DNA from: Ectocarpus siliculosus
Lineage: Eukaryota > Sar > Phaeophyceae > Ectocarpales > Ectocarpaceae
DNA length: 64,000 nt
Direction of reading: 5' to 3'
NCBI GenBank assembly: GCA_000310025.1
Contig: FN649738.1
Coordinates: 2,735,114 to 2,799,113, forward strand
Part shown: piece by piece, positions 35,301 to 45,982 of the stretch
Layout: the number at the start of each line of letters is the position of its first letter
How positions within the stretch are numbered: the first letter of the stretch is position 1
Made by a program: the position numbers and the translations under genes
Notes under the pieces: model-generated
Database searches by the model: none
Seen by the model: the letters and a program-made list of their open reading frames with translations, nothing else
Told to the model about the DNA's origin: nothing

Positions 35301-38300
35301 AGAATTACCGCGATATGATACTATTTAACAGCAACAGCAACAATCACCCCGACCGACCCGGCGTCTACCTTGCTCTGCCATCTACAGACCACGACTGGCG
35401 ACACCACGCCTGAGGGGTTTCGACGCATCTCTGCCCTGATCCAGGACAACAACCAGGTCTCCTTCGACAGGTTCATTGCATCACTTTCCTGTGGAACCAA
35501 GCTAAACCTTGCCGACGTCGAGGTATTCTGTTTCGGGTTCGGGAAAAACTTTGGGAGTTTTACAGCAAGTGCCCCACGAAGATGAACTAAAGAGTAGAGG
35601 CGGGTGAAAAATGTCGCTCACCGAGAAGAGAGGGGCCCCCTTTTCCCCTTCCCCCCCCCCCCGATTCTGATTCCTTGGCCTTTCCTTGGCCTGTTCGACG
35701 GTGAACTTACGGGACCTAGCTTGCTTCCGTGAGGTGTTGAACGCGCGGGACAGTGTTACCCGTCTCCTTATTGAATCCTTCTTCTGCGTGCCCTCAACAA
35801 CCTCCATCTCAAGCGACGCCTGCGGGCTTCGAGCAACGCGCCGTCCTGTTACGCAGAGTAACTACACATTCACCCCTTTTACAACCCTTCCGGCCCTGAC
35901 ATTGATCTATGTACCGTCCGTACGTTGTCGGACCAAGAAGTAATTACTGCTACAGCGGGGGTCCCTGTTTAGTGCCGGTATATGCCCAGAAATTCAGAGC
36001 AGGTTTGTTTAAGGCGTAGACAATGGCGTAGACAAAACAAACCGAGGTTTATTGAAACAACTCGAATTGCCATACTGTTTATATTGGGGTACCCGGAACG
36101 CTTTGCGTACTGCGGGGCCCCCTCGGTCGAGAGGAGGAGTCGCATGTGTTACCATTCTGTTCAAGCCTTGTGTACATCGCATCAGGCGATCCAAGAATCG
36201 GGATGAGGTTAACGACCCATGATCGGGATACAGAGCAGACGGCGGAGCAGTTGCTCTGGTGGTGGCGTCGTTGTCATGTTGTGCAACGTTGCCCGATGAC
36301 GCGTCGTTAACATCCTGTCTTAGTTAAAGGTTGTGCAGTGGAAGTTCTGAAGTATGCCCAAGCCCGCGGAGCTTCGAGGCAAATAGTTACGAAATAGGGG
36401 CGAATCCCAGAAACTAACGCGCGCTGCACCATTTAGCTAAGAATTTGGGAATTTGCTGTATATGGCTGTTGGGGGCAACACATTGGAACGAGTATCCCGA
36501 AGGGCGGGAAGATGAAGTCAGAGGAATGTATAGGAGCCGCCCACAGTAGAGGACTCACAAGGGGTGTCCCGTTCGGTACGACATAGCGAGTCGGGAGGCA
36601 ATCGGGGGAAAGCACTGTGTGCGGTAGGTAGGCAGTAACAGGAGCTAATCCCACTGCACGAGTAGTGTCATGATGACCTCGATGTTGGCGAAGAAAATGG
36701 TAGGGTACCATTTTAGGGACTTGGTCATCTGAGACTACTGTGTGCAGTAAGATTGGTTCCCTCCACCGCAGGAGAGAGCACCCTCAGTTGCTGTTTGGAG
36801 GGAAGAGAGAGAGAGTCTTTATTGGGAGAGAGGCAGAGGCACGATAGAAAGGCCGCAGAAACGTGTCTGCGGGAAACGTGCTCTCTGCCACTTTGGTATC
36901 TCTCTCTTCCCTTGGGCGGTAGAAAATACTAATAAATGCAATTCGAAAGAAAACAATAAAGGGCAGGTTTGTTTAAGGCGTAGACAATGGCGTAGACAAA
37001 ACAAACCGAGGTTTATTGAAACAACTCGAATTTCCATACTGTTTCTATTGGGGTACCTGGAACGCATTGCGTACTGCGGGGCCCCCTCGGTCGAGAGGAG
37101 GAGTCGCATGTGTTACCATTCTGTTCAAGCCTAGTGTCCACAGAGTCTTAGCGTGCCAGAGAGAGAGTATCGCAGAGACTACTAGCGAGGTGGTCACATA
37201 GAAGGCTTCTAGTGGTGTGCCAGCCTCTGGAGCTGACAGGAAGTGGAGTCTTTTCCCACCCACCCACCCCTTTTCTTTCGAAGGTGGGGGAAAGGAGAGG
37301 ACGGATGAAGTATCCGGTAGAACTTATAGCTGTATGTATGTGAGGCGAAGAAAATGGTAGGGTACCATTTTAGGGACTTGGTCATCTGAGACTACTGTGT
37401 GCAGTAAGATTGGTTCCCTCCACCGCAGGAGAGAGCACCCTCAGTTGCTGTTTGGAGAGAAGAGAGAGACAGTCTTTATTGGGAGAGAGGCAGAGGCACG
37501 ATAGAAAGGCCGCAGAAACGTGTCTGCGGGAAACGTGCTCTCTGCCACTTTGGTATCTCTCTCTTCCCTCGGGCGGTAGAAATTATTAATAAATGCAATT
37601 CGAAAGAAAACAATAAATCGGCCCTATGCTGGACCGGCACGATTCACAGTACTGACAATGACTTGGAAATTCAGTGTTTGCCCGCCGAAAACACGGGCAC
37701 TATGCCGGGCATTGGCACTATTCAACCGGCACTAAACAGGGACCCCCGCTGTACTTGATTTATGTCCTTAACCTTGGCAAACACCCCGCTTACACCCCTG
37801 TACTTCAAAGGTGTTAACCCGCGAGTGTCACCGCCAGATGGCCTCCCTCGGTGACGAGCGCGCGTCGGGGTCTTCCCTTACCGACGCCGGTGTGCAAGCT
37901 GGGGGAAGCGGTAGCGGTGGCGATGGGACGGGCGGCGCCTCGTCTGCTCCTCCTCCTTCTCTCGGTGACAACGGCAACAGCGACCACGCCGGAGAAAGGG
38001 TGCCTGACGGTGAGGGCGCGGCGACCCTGCCCGACCTCGCCCTTGTCCAGAACATGGCTGTCGCAGACGCTCTCCCGCGCTTCGTGAACGCCCTGCTGCA
38101 TCAAAAAGAACAGGAGCAGCAGCAGCAGCAGCAGTCGGGCGTCCCGAAGTTTACTTTCGGGAAAGCAGGTTCGGCGCCTTCATCGCCATCTGGACGGAAA
38201 ACAGTGGCTACCAGCACGGACGACGACGAGACCGGGGGGGCTGCGGCGGCGGCGGCGGCGGCGGTGGCGGCTGCAACGGTCTCGCCCGCACGCTGCGGAG

Positions 38301-40568
38301 AAAGCTACACGTCGGCGGTAAGACAAACCCACTTTTCGGTTGGAAAATCACAGCCAGTGAGAACACTGTTGTTGGGGTTTCCTTGCCAGGTTCCATCGCA
38401 GTGCCAGCGGCACGAACAGCTGGCAAGCACGTTCTTGTTCTAGCTGCTGTTGCTGCTGTGGATGATTATGTCGTGTTGAAAGTTGAAATGCACTCAGCGT
38501 TATCGGGTGAGACGCTTTCCACTTGCGTTTTCAACTACTGGTATTTCGCATGTAACGTGCCTGTCGACATCGCCAAGATGCCCCCCAGATCTGCCTTCCC
38601 TGCCTTCCTTTCGACAAAGAAAGGCGACGTTTTCTCTTTACGAAACCTCTTCCTGTGCTGTCTACCTAACGGAAGAGTCTGTAAACACCCGCAAGATGTT
38701 CAAAAGAGGAAATATACGCGATGCAACTATGGTAACCTTGTTCGGTTCCCCACCCTAGGCCTCCTCGCTTGCACGATTACAAAAACAAATAGAGAGTAAG
38801 AAAGGTACTGCTAGACCGCTTACGGCTGTTGATCTTAGTGGCGAAGACTCACTCTCGGTACACAACTAAACTTCTCAGTGAGTGGCGACACCACACCATG
38901 TATCGGCGTTCGCGTGCGTGAGGTTTTCGGCGATACTGGAGTGTTGGTACAGCTACCACACCGGGTGGGTGGAATGGAGTCAAAGAGGCTAAGGTGCATG
39001 CACGCAACCCGCTGTCTCCGGCAAACACCCCTACATCTGGTGGAATCACAGGGGAAATAATCGATTATCCTCTTTGTTGTAGTGGGAGCGAGGAACAGAA
39101 TTAAAAAAAACAATTCCCCGCCGAGTTCCGTCTATATGCTTGGTCGGAGCGCGAATTCCAAGAATAAGGTAGGACTTAAAGCCATTTTTTAATCCTCGCA
39201 AGGCTGAGGGGTGAGGAAAAATCACCGCCCACCGACGTGCGGCTGGGGTTTGCGTTGCAGCGTCGTGGCGGTGGCGGTGGCGGTGGCGGTGGCGGCGGTG
39301 TCAAGGCAATCCCTAACCCCGACGGCGGAGGAAACTTCCGGGAGAGTTCTGGGCCGGGTCCTCAAGGACCCCGCTGCCCGGCGTGCGAGGAGGAGGACGC
39401 CGCCGTCCAGAGGGGTGCTCTCGAAGGGTGCCAGGTGAGCAAGCAGGCATAGAAGGATGTGGCATGTCGCCTTTGCATGGTGCAGTGCTCCTTCGCACCG
39501 ACAAGGAATCATTTTCGCGTTGTGGTGCGATACAATTGTGGCCAACCAGAAAAGTGGGGGCACATTTTCTCTCTCTCTACACTCTGCTGCGTATTAATAG
39601 TCGTAAGCTACACACAACTTACCGGATCGAACTGAATCTCACAACAGTAGCCCATATTCTAGTAGTGCACGTTGTCGTGCGGGACGTGTTTGCGCTACAT
39701 GTACCATGACATCCAACTTTTTGAGGAGTCAGCGCTTCCTGTTTTCTGTGCCCCTTGAGCGAAAAAGTTAGTCGACACCCAAGGCGTCCTGATGTCTAGG
39801 TGGGTGCGTGGGAAGAGTGTGATGCTGTGACGCAAGTCCTCGTCACGGCCGGTGCCTCTTTCTTACCCTACCCCTCCCATGCCTACGAAAACAACATTTT
39901 TCTCGGAGAGAAACGGGAGGAGGGGTATGAGAGGACCCAGTCTCTTATGTACTCGTGCAATTGACGGTGTTCGGAAGGATGACCCTACCCCTCCCATGCC
40001 TACGAAAACAACATTTTTCTCGGAGAGAAACGGGAGGAGGGGTATGAGAGGACCCAGTCTCTTATGTACTCGTGCAATTGACGGTGTTCGGAAGGGTGAC
40101 GCCGATGACCCTCCTGCCCATCCTCCAAGCTTCCCTCCACCACCTCGGCGTGCCCGTTATCACCCTGCTGCTCATTACTGCCGAAACACCGCTAGCTGCA
40201 GCGTTAAATCCGTGACCCCCCCCCCGCCGCCGCCCTCATTCGACTTTTTCTTCGTCAACTAGGCGGCATGTTCCACGCCTCCCCTCCACTAGCCTTACTC
40301 TTTCCTTGTGGGCACCATGTGTATAGTAAGTCCCTCGCTCGCTCGCCCGAGTGCTTCCCTGCACTAAATATGATTTGTTTATCTCTCTCGCTCGCCCCGT
40401 TTCTGCCCCCTTCACGAACCACCCTTGTTGTATGAACGCCACAGAAGTGCCGGCCGGTGTGGATTACCCCCGAAGAATACGACAGGGATTCCTTGGTGGA
40501 GATGGAGCGGGCTAACGCCAGGACGCTGCCCAATTTTACCGCTATCGTCACGGAGGAAGAGTTTCGAC

Positions 40569-40608
<40 letters not shown>

Positions 40609-42214
40609 GTGCTACTGCGACTACCACCACAAGATGTTGGACCAAATCCTGCGAAATGTAGAGCTCGAGAATGAGGGCGAAGGGGAGGGGGGGACGGTGG
40701 TGGGCTCAGGAGACGAAGAAGGCCAGGAGAAGAACAAGGGGCAGCAGTACGAGGAGGAGGAGCGACCGGCGGCGCTACGGGAGATGGAGACCCAGGTGCC
40801 TCTTCTGTGGTCGTTGGCATGGTCTGTATATCATGTTTCTCCCACCCAGTCGGGACAACGCGTCGTGAAGTTGGGAGTGCGGTCTGTTGTGTTCTTTTGC
40901 TTCTAAAGGCGAAGGGCGATTGGTTCGAATTATGTGCAGATCCGAGTGTATCGCGGCTCACAGCCTGCTGGCGTTTCGTGACCGGGGTCGCGCAGGCCTC
41001 TCTGGTTGGTTCTGTTCTTGAACGAAATTCCGCGACAAAACTCCGTCATCCTCTGTCGTCGTCAGGTTCGGAAGTCGCTGAATGTGCTATGGATGTCTGA
41101 GGGGTGGGATGGCGTGACCAGGCGGCGGGAGTCAGCGACGGCGGGCCCTCTCGCGGAGGCGTCCCGAGCCACTACTCTCGGCGAGACAAACGCCGCCGTG
41201 GCAGCAGACAGGGATCCGACTCCTCCCACTGACATAGTAATCAGGTGATCAGGGGGGTTAGCAGGCCTGATTCTTTGCGGATGGAAAAATGAAGAGCTTG
41301 GCGGGGCGTGCGTGATTTTCGCGCCGTGTTGTTCACGGAGGAACGCCAAGATGACCGCTACAACTCACCTACGCTCTGTGTCTAATCCCTACCCGTCTTT
41401 TGCACCCCCGTCCCTCACCCTCTGCTCCGTGTCTTCGGACTGTTTCGACCGCCCAACAACCACGCAGGCCGAATCCGAACTTGTGCGTAACGACCTTGAC
41501 GCCAAGCGTAGTCCCCCCTTGCGAACCCGCCTCCACCGCCACGGCGGCCACACCCACTACGCAAGAACTGAGGAGTCTCGCGCACGCCCAAGAATGGTCC
41601 TCGAAACGGTTCTCAGAATGGTCGCCGATCCGGCGGTCCCGCGAGCGGTCCAAGAAGCGGTGGTCTCCGAAGCGGCGGTCTTCGCCGCCGCTGCTGCTCC
41701 TGCCCGAATCGTCGTCGGCAGCGTCGGGCGGTGAGCGGCCGCCGGCGGGCAGCAAGTCGCCGTCCTCTGCGACCATCGCAGCGTTTCGCTCGACGAGCAC
41801 GGAGGACGGGGCTCGAGCGGTCGCGTTCTCGGCGTTTCTTTGGAGCCACGGTTACCGCGGCGAGAGCGGCACGGGGTCGGCGGTGGTTACGGAGGCGTCG
41901 TTTCCCGGCGGCGCGCTGCGGCAGTTCGAACACACGCTCGACTTCTTGAACTCAACCCCCGCGATGGGCCTAGGAAGAGAAGCGCCTTCGGGGGGAACTC
42001 CCACGCCGTCGTCCATCTGCTGGAGGTACGCGAAGACCATTGCCCTGCAGCGGCACCGGCAGGAGCAGCAGCGGCGGCGCCGAGCTCAGCGGCAGCGGCA
42101 GCAGCAGCAGCAAGGGCGGCAGCTTGAGGACGAGGCTAAGACGCGGCAGCGGCAGGCGATGAAGGAGGCTAAGTTTTCGAGGCAGCGGTGGCAGCAGCAG
42201 CAGAATCTGTGGTG

Positions 42215-42245
<31 letters not shown>

Positions 42246-42382
42246 CAGCATGCGAAGCAGCGGGAGCAGCAGCAGCAGCAGCAGCTTGCGAAGCAGCAGC
42301 AGCAGCAGCAGCAGCGGACAGAACCGATTTCGAAGCAGGTGGGGCCCACGGTGCGTCACAAGAGCACGGATCAGGTGGAGAC

Positions 42383-42432
<50 letters not shown>

Positions 42433-44017
42433 CAGAACTGATTTCGAAGCAGGTGGGGCCCACGGTGCGTCACAAGAGCACGGATCAGGTGGAGACGGAG
42501 CGCCGGGAGCGTGCCTCACCCCAAACCCAACCGAAGGGAGAGTCCCCGTCCCCGGACAAGGAGGACGACCGCGGGTTCTTGCCGCCGCCCCCGTTGTTCA
42601 ATTTTACGCGACGGCTACAGAAGGAGCGACCGCTGCCGCAACAGCCGGAGAAAGACGGTGGGAAGCACGACCTGGTGGTGCTACCGCCACCGCCGCCGTC
42701 ATCACCGGTGTCGCCCTCACCGCCACTTCACGGCGCCGCCTCGCAACACCAGCAGCAGCGAACGGCGCAATCAGGCAGCACCGGGAACGCTTCAGCCCTC
42801 GCACCGCCCGCCGCCGCCGGCAATGCCGCCACGGCACCAGTAGCACAGCAGCAGAAGGCGAGGAGAGAGAGAGTGGATCTTTCTCGCGGTGTTCTTGGTG
42901 ATTGACTAGTACCTCTCAATTCGCCCGCTATTTTCCGTTTCCTCATCCTAACATACTCTTTTTGCCCCTCCCCGTTCTCCAACACTGGCTCTCCTTTTCT
43001 TGTTCCCGCCCGCCCGTTTCTCTCTCTCGGTCGAACCTCATCTTCCCTGTTCAGGTTGTCGGTAGCGGTGCCTCGTGGCATTCATACGGCGACATGCCTG
43101 CTCGCAAGAAGATGTTTGTTCAGATCATCAAGTTCTTCCAGGAGCAGAAGCCAAGCACCTTGCCCGAATGGGTGCAGAAGGTTAAGAAGGTGGCCGTCGT
43201 CTTTCATCCTTGTATAGCAAGTTCTTTCCACTTGAAATTCTTTCGCCAGCACGACCGTGGGTAACCTTGAACGTTGCTCATTGGGTGCTATCGGGGGTCG
43301 TACTACGTAATACTCCGCCACCCACCCAAACAATGCGTCATCGTTTGAATAGGGCAATTAGAGTGGTTTCAACAAACAACGGTTTGTGTTCTCCTTCGTC
43401 TCCGACAAGGCTACCCTTGGGAAGGGTTTTTTCGTCTTCGTGGATGCTTGTGTAGGCTGCGCATCACCTTGATACGTACCCCTTCCTGGGAAGAGGAATG
43501 AACTTGGAACAACGTACACGAAAAGTTGAAAAGACGGCTCTACACTACGAGCAGACGAATAGGAACGGTGCTAGGAACGGCACTCCATTCCATTTGGCCT
43601 GTGCCAATCGACACTGTCAAGAGAAAGAAATGCGGTCGCACCAAGTGAGATTTTTGCCCTCCGTTGTGGTCACCGGTCCAGAAACTAAGGCATACGAAAC
43701 ATCAGTACGCCCGCCCCGTTGGACTACGGTCGACATATGATGACATGCACTCCAATTCACCCCTCTCCCCCCACATCTCGCGCGTGCCCCTTGATGTCCC
43801 CGTCAGAGGCCGTCCTTCCCGATCGCCGTGGAGGCAGTCTTATACCAACAGGCCTCGAGCTTGGGCGACTACGAGGACTACACCGCTGTCGCACCCCGTT
43901 TGAGCCGGATCATCCGCAGCATGAACAAGGAGGCAAGAGTGTCTGCAACGGCGAAGGAGATTAAATGGAGGGAAACGTTTCCTCCGTGGTAGAGAGCGGG
44001 GGGAGGATATAGACGAC

Positions 44018-44049
<32 letters not shown>

Positions 44050-45982
44050 CGAATAAGACAAACAGGCAGTACTAAATTGACTGAAAGCGCACACAGGGAT
44101 AGACAGCGGCACGCTGCTGCGGCGGCTTTGGTCTGCTAGCGGACCGCTTGGAGAACAAGCCGTGCGGAGCGCCTAGAACCTAGAATCCAGCCCTCCGTCA
44201 ACGGTTCAACTGCGACCATCATCGTTTTTTTCCTCTCTTCACCGCCTTCCCCCTGTGGTCCTGACCTCGACCCTCGACAACCAGGTATTGGATGCAATGG
44301 CCAAGGCGGACCGGACGGTGCACAGCAACGGGGGTAAGGACAAACAACAGGCACACAATTGTCAAGCGACCCTCCCTGCCGTCCCCGAGCGAGGCGTTCT
44401 GCCCATGAAGGAGGCGGGAAAACCCCCGAAGGCCCAGCAAGCAGTCAGAGCCGCGCAGACCCCCGAAGAAAAGGCAACCGTGGCGGCGAAGGCAATGGGT
44501 GAGGCGGCGGCGGCGGCCCCAGCATATGCCGCAGCAGCAGCACAGGCGGTGGCTGCGGTTGGTTCAAGCAAGGACGAGGAGGGAGCGAGAAAACCCATGT
44601 CTCGCGCCGAGCGTAGGGCTGCCGAGCGCGAGCGTGTCAAGGGAGCCGCGAAGGCCGCCAAGTCCGCGCGGCTGCAGCAGCACCTCGCCCAGCAGAACCT
44701 GCGCAAGAGCAACGATCCCAGGCGCGTGGAAGGGCAGCTCTTGGCCGCCGCGGATAACCCGCCCGCGGGTGCTCAGCCTGTCCCACCCCCGGACACGAAG
44801 CCAGGCGAAAAAACCGAGACCAAGCCGGGAGGGAAGACAGCGCAGAAAGTTGCTCCTGGCGGAGGTGGTGACAATGGTGGTGCTGCTGGTGCTGCTGGTG
44901 CTGCTGGTGCTGTCGTCAACGATACTGCGGCCCTGGGCGGCAACAGAACGGCGGCGGCGCCGGGGGCAAGAACGCCGCCGAAAATCGAAACGAAGGATGA
45001 AAATGAAACGAAAACCTCCTCGACGGCGGTTCATTCGCCGACGCGGACGCCGACTGGGGTGGCGGTGGCGGCAGCGGCGGCGACGGCGGCGGCGGGATCA
45101 CGCACATCGATCCCCTCTGAGCCCGCCGCCGCTCCCGGCAAGGCGCAGATCGCACAATCGGCTCGGGCGGCCAAGGCCCCCGCGGTCACGGCCGCTGCCA
45201 AGCGTGAGGTTAGCCAGGCGCCTGCCGAGGAGCGGGGCAACCGCGCCGCTGCCCGCGCCCCCGCCGCCGTTCTCGAGGAAACCGTCACAGAGACGAGCTC
45301 CTCCCGCTCATCTCCCGGCGGCGAATGGACGTGGCCGCTCCTTGCTCTCGATGGCGGCGGCGGTGCCCTTAAGGGGAAGAGGACGGCGACGGCTCCGCTT
45401 CGCGGCTTGGCGTGGATAGGGCGCGCAGCCGGCCCCACCGCGGGAAATAGGGCGGAGCCCCTTCCGTGGGGCAACTGGAAGAGGTGGCGGGAACCCGAGA
45501 AGTGGGAGAAGACGGTGTCTGCGGCAATCACCAGGTAGGAACACGGGAGGGTTGGGGGTGTAAAACAGATCATTGTTGTGCCCGGCAAGGCGAGCAGGGA
45601 GCGGGTCCAGCTGCTGCTTTGGTCGTTGTTGTCGTTGGAGAATGGCCGGGTACGCTTGTCACGGTCTCCACGACGAATTGCGATGCCAATGGAACAACTC
45701 GGCAGACAGTGGGGGGGTCGGCGGCTGGGAAGAAGCACTGGTTGTTGCGGGCTCGTTGAACAGCAGAGGAGTCGAATCGGGCCAATCCAACTGAAGCGAC
45801 TCGATCGAATAGAAGTTGGTCAAATATTTTCTCATGATCCGTTTTCCTTCCTCCCACCCCTCCTCACCGTGTCTGTCCCCCTTCCACCGCTACCGTGTGG
45901 TCTACCCCGCGCGTTCCACCCACCTCGCGTGCCGGCCTTCTCGAGAAGATACCCCGACGTTGAGTACGGCGGAAAGCTGTGA
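32395..45982 (+). CDS. KIX-domain, Gln/Ala-rich putative transcriptional co-regulator (13 exons)
   Basis: Exons: 32395-32740, 33540-33625, 34347-34487, 35388-35522, 37811-38317, 39261-39434, 40445-40795, 41066-41244, 41468 to about 42872, 43055-43189, about 43807-43938, 44285-45534, 45946-45982. GT/AG borders and phase are consistent throughout, giving about 1,625 residues. Order: Ser-rich acidic N-terminus; two helical exons (VSRELRDAREMSDELLDIIT; FRRISALIQDNNQVSFDRFI); Gly/Ala-rich linker; a CPAC...CQKC cysteine region followed by a CYCDYHH motif; long poly-Gln; a KIX-like domain near residues 1110-1195; Ala/Pro-rich C-terminus ending DVEYGGKL. KIX domains of CBP/p300 and MED15 bind activation domains in the nucleus, so a co-activator or Mediator-like role is inferred. 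It is not a recognised orthologue of either. Exon 9 and 11 borders are the weakest. Confidence 0.75.
36003..37132. repeat. Block A direct repeat pair inside the TIR element
   Basis: Two copies, 36003-36173 and 36963-37132, starting caggtttgtttaaggcgtag and ending near gttaccattctgttcaagcc, with only a few differences. They share no coding frame that I can support. Confidence 0.85.
36689..37618. repeat. Block B direct repeat pair inside the TIR element
   Basis: Two copies, 36689-36960 and 37345-37618, starting gaagaaaatggtagggtacc and ending aaagaaaacaataaa. They differ at a few sites only. The first B copy abuts the second A copy, giving the order A-x-B-A-y-B. Confidence 0.85.
39261..40795 (+). 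CDS. KIX gene exons 6-7, candidate zinc-binding cysteine module
   Basis: Exon 6 (39261-39434) ends RCPACEEEDAAVQRGALEGC plus Q at a CAG/GTGAGC donor. Exon 7 (40445-40795) starts KCRPVWITPEEYDRDSLVEM. Splicing makes CPAC-(11)-GCQKC, a paired CxxC pattern typical of zinc knuckles. After a 13-residue Gln run encoded by CAG repeats (40571-40607) follows CYCDYHHKMLDQILRNVELE, which adds possible Cys and His ligands. Zinc binding is inference from spacing. The rest of exon 7 is acidic (Glu/Gly-rich). Confidence 0.65.
39866..40099. repeat. 117-base direct tandem duplication in KIX gene intron 6
   Basis: Two adjacent copies starting ccctacccctcccatgccta and ending gacggtgttcggaagg are identical apart from the junction bases. 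The near identity implies a recent duplication. Confidence 0.9.
41468..42872 (+). CDS. KIX gene exon 9, poly-Gln segment with internal duplication
   Basis: After an Arg/Ser-rich start (RFSEWSPIRRSRERSKKRWS) and a short conserved-looking stretch (AFSAFLWSHGYRGESGTG; LRQFEHTLDFLN), the exon becomes extremely Gln-rich from about 42045 to 42430. Two near-identical 24-codon units, 42315-42386 and 42429-42500 (RTEPISKQVGPTVRHKSTDQ), are separated by a pure CAG tract. A Pro-rich end follows. The 3' splice donor is uncertain: AGA/GTGGAT at 42872 keeps phase 0 with exon 10. If unspliced, the frame stops at 42905. Confidence 0.7.
42315..42500 (+). repeat. 72-base coding duplication flanking a CAG tract
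   Basis: Units 42315-42386 and 42429-42500 differ by one base (ccg to ctg, Pro to Leu). The 42 bases between are pure CAG repeats. Confidence 0.9.
43055..43938 (+). CDS. KIX gene exons 10-11, KIX-like domain
   Basis: Exon 10 (43055-43189) reads GASWHSYGDMPARKKMFVQI, IKFFQEQKPSTLPEW and VQKVKK. Exon 11 (about 43807-43938) continues VEAVLYQQASSLGDYEDYTA and VAPRLSRIIRSMNKEAR. This matches the three-helix KIX pattern: W and hydrophobic helix 1, LP turn, a K-K helix 2, then (L/M)YxxAxSxxxY before helix 3. The junction is ambiguous by a few residues: acceptors at 43807 and after 43829 are both possible, the latter giving the more usual spacing. Confidence 0.75.
44018..44041. repeat. GA dinucleotide repeat in KIX gene intron 11
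   Basis: Twelve ga units followed by agacagac. Confidence 0.95.
44285..45982 (+). CDS. KIX gene exons 12-13, Ala-rich C-terminus
   Basis: Exon 12 (44285-45534) begins VLDAMAKADRTVHSNGGKDK after a CAACCAG acceptor and is dominated by Ala, Gly, Lys and Pro, with a short charged helix (MSRAERRAAERERVKGAAKA). It ends AAIT plus a split codon at CCAG/GTAGGA. The in-frame read-through would stop at once (TAG), so splicing to exon 13 (45946-45982, RYPDVEYGGKL then TGA) is favoured. Phase 2 to phase 1 joining is exact and the intron is pyrimidine-rich before its AG. Confidence 0.65.

Larger units (their letters stand above)
35953..37751. mobile_element. Non-autonomous DNA transposon with TIRs, in KIX gene intron 4
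   Basis: About 1.8 kb bounded by near-perfect 26-27-base terminal inverted repeats starting CAGCGGGGGTCCCTGTTTAG and continuing TGCCGG. TA lies directly outside both ends (35951-35952 and 37752-37753), consistent with a TA target-site duplication as made by Tc1/mariner-like elements. No transposase frame is visible. The inside is built of two related units: block A at about 36003-36173 and 36963-37132, block B at about 36689-36960 and 37345-37618, each pair almost identical. The right end also has several GGCACTA motifs just inside the TIR. Family assignment beyond TA-flanked TIR element is uncertain. Confidence 0.8.

Noticed and set aside
36003-37618. A-B repeats considered as terminal repeats of a retroelement
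   Set aside because: They lie inside TA-flanked inverted termini, occur in the order A-x-B-A-y-B, and no retroelement coding sequence is visible; a TIR DNA element explains the boundaries better.
39211-39435. Alternative frame of KIX gene exon 6 reading TAEETSGRVLGRVLKDPAAR
   Set aside because: It does not keep phase with exon 5 or exon 7; the other frame does and forms the CPAC...CQKC pattern.
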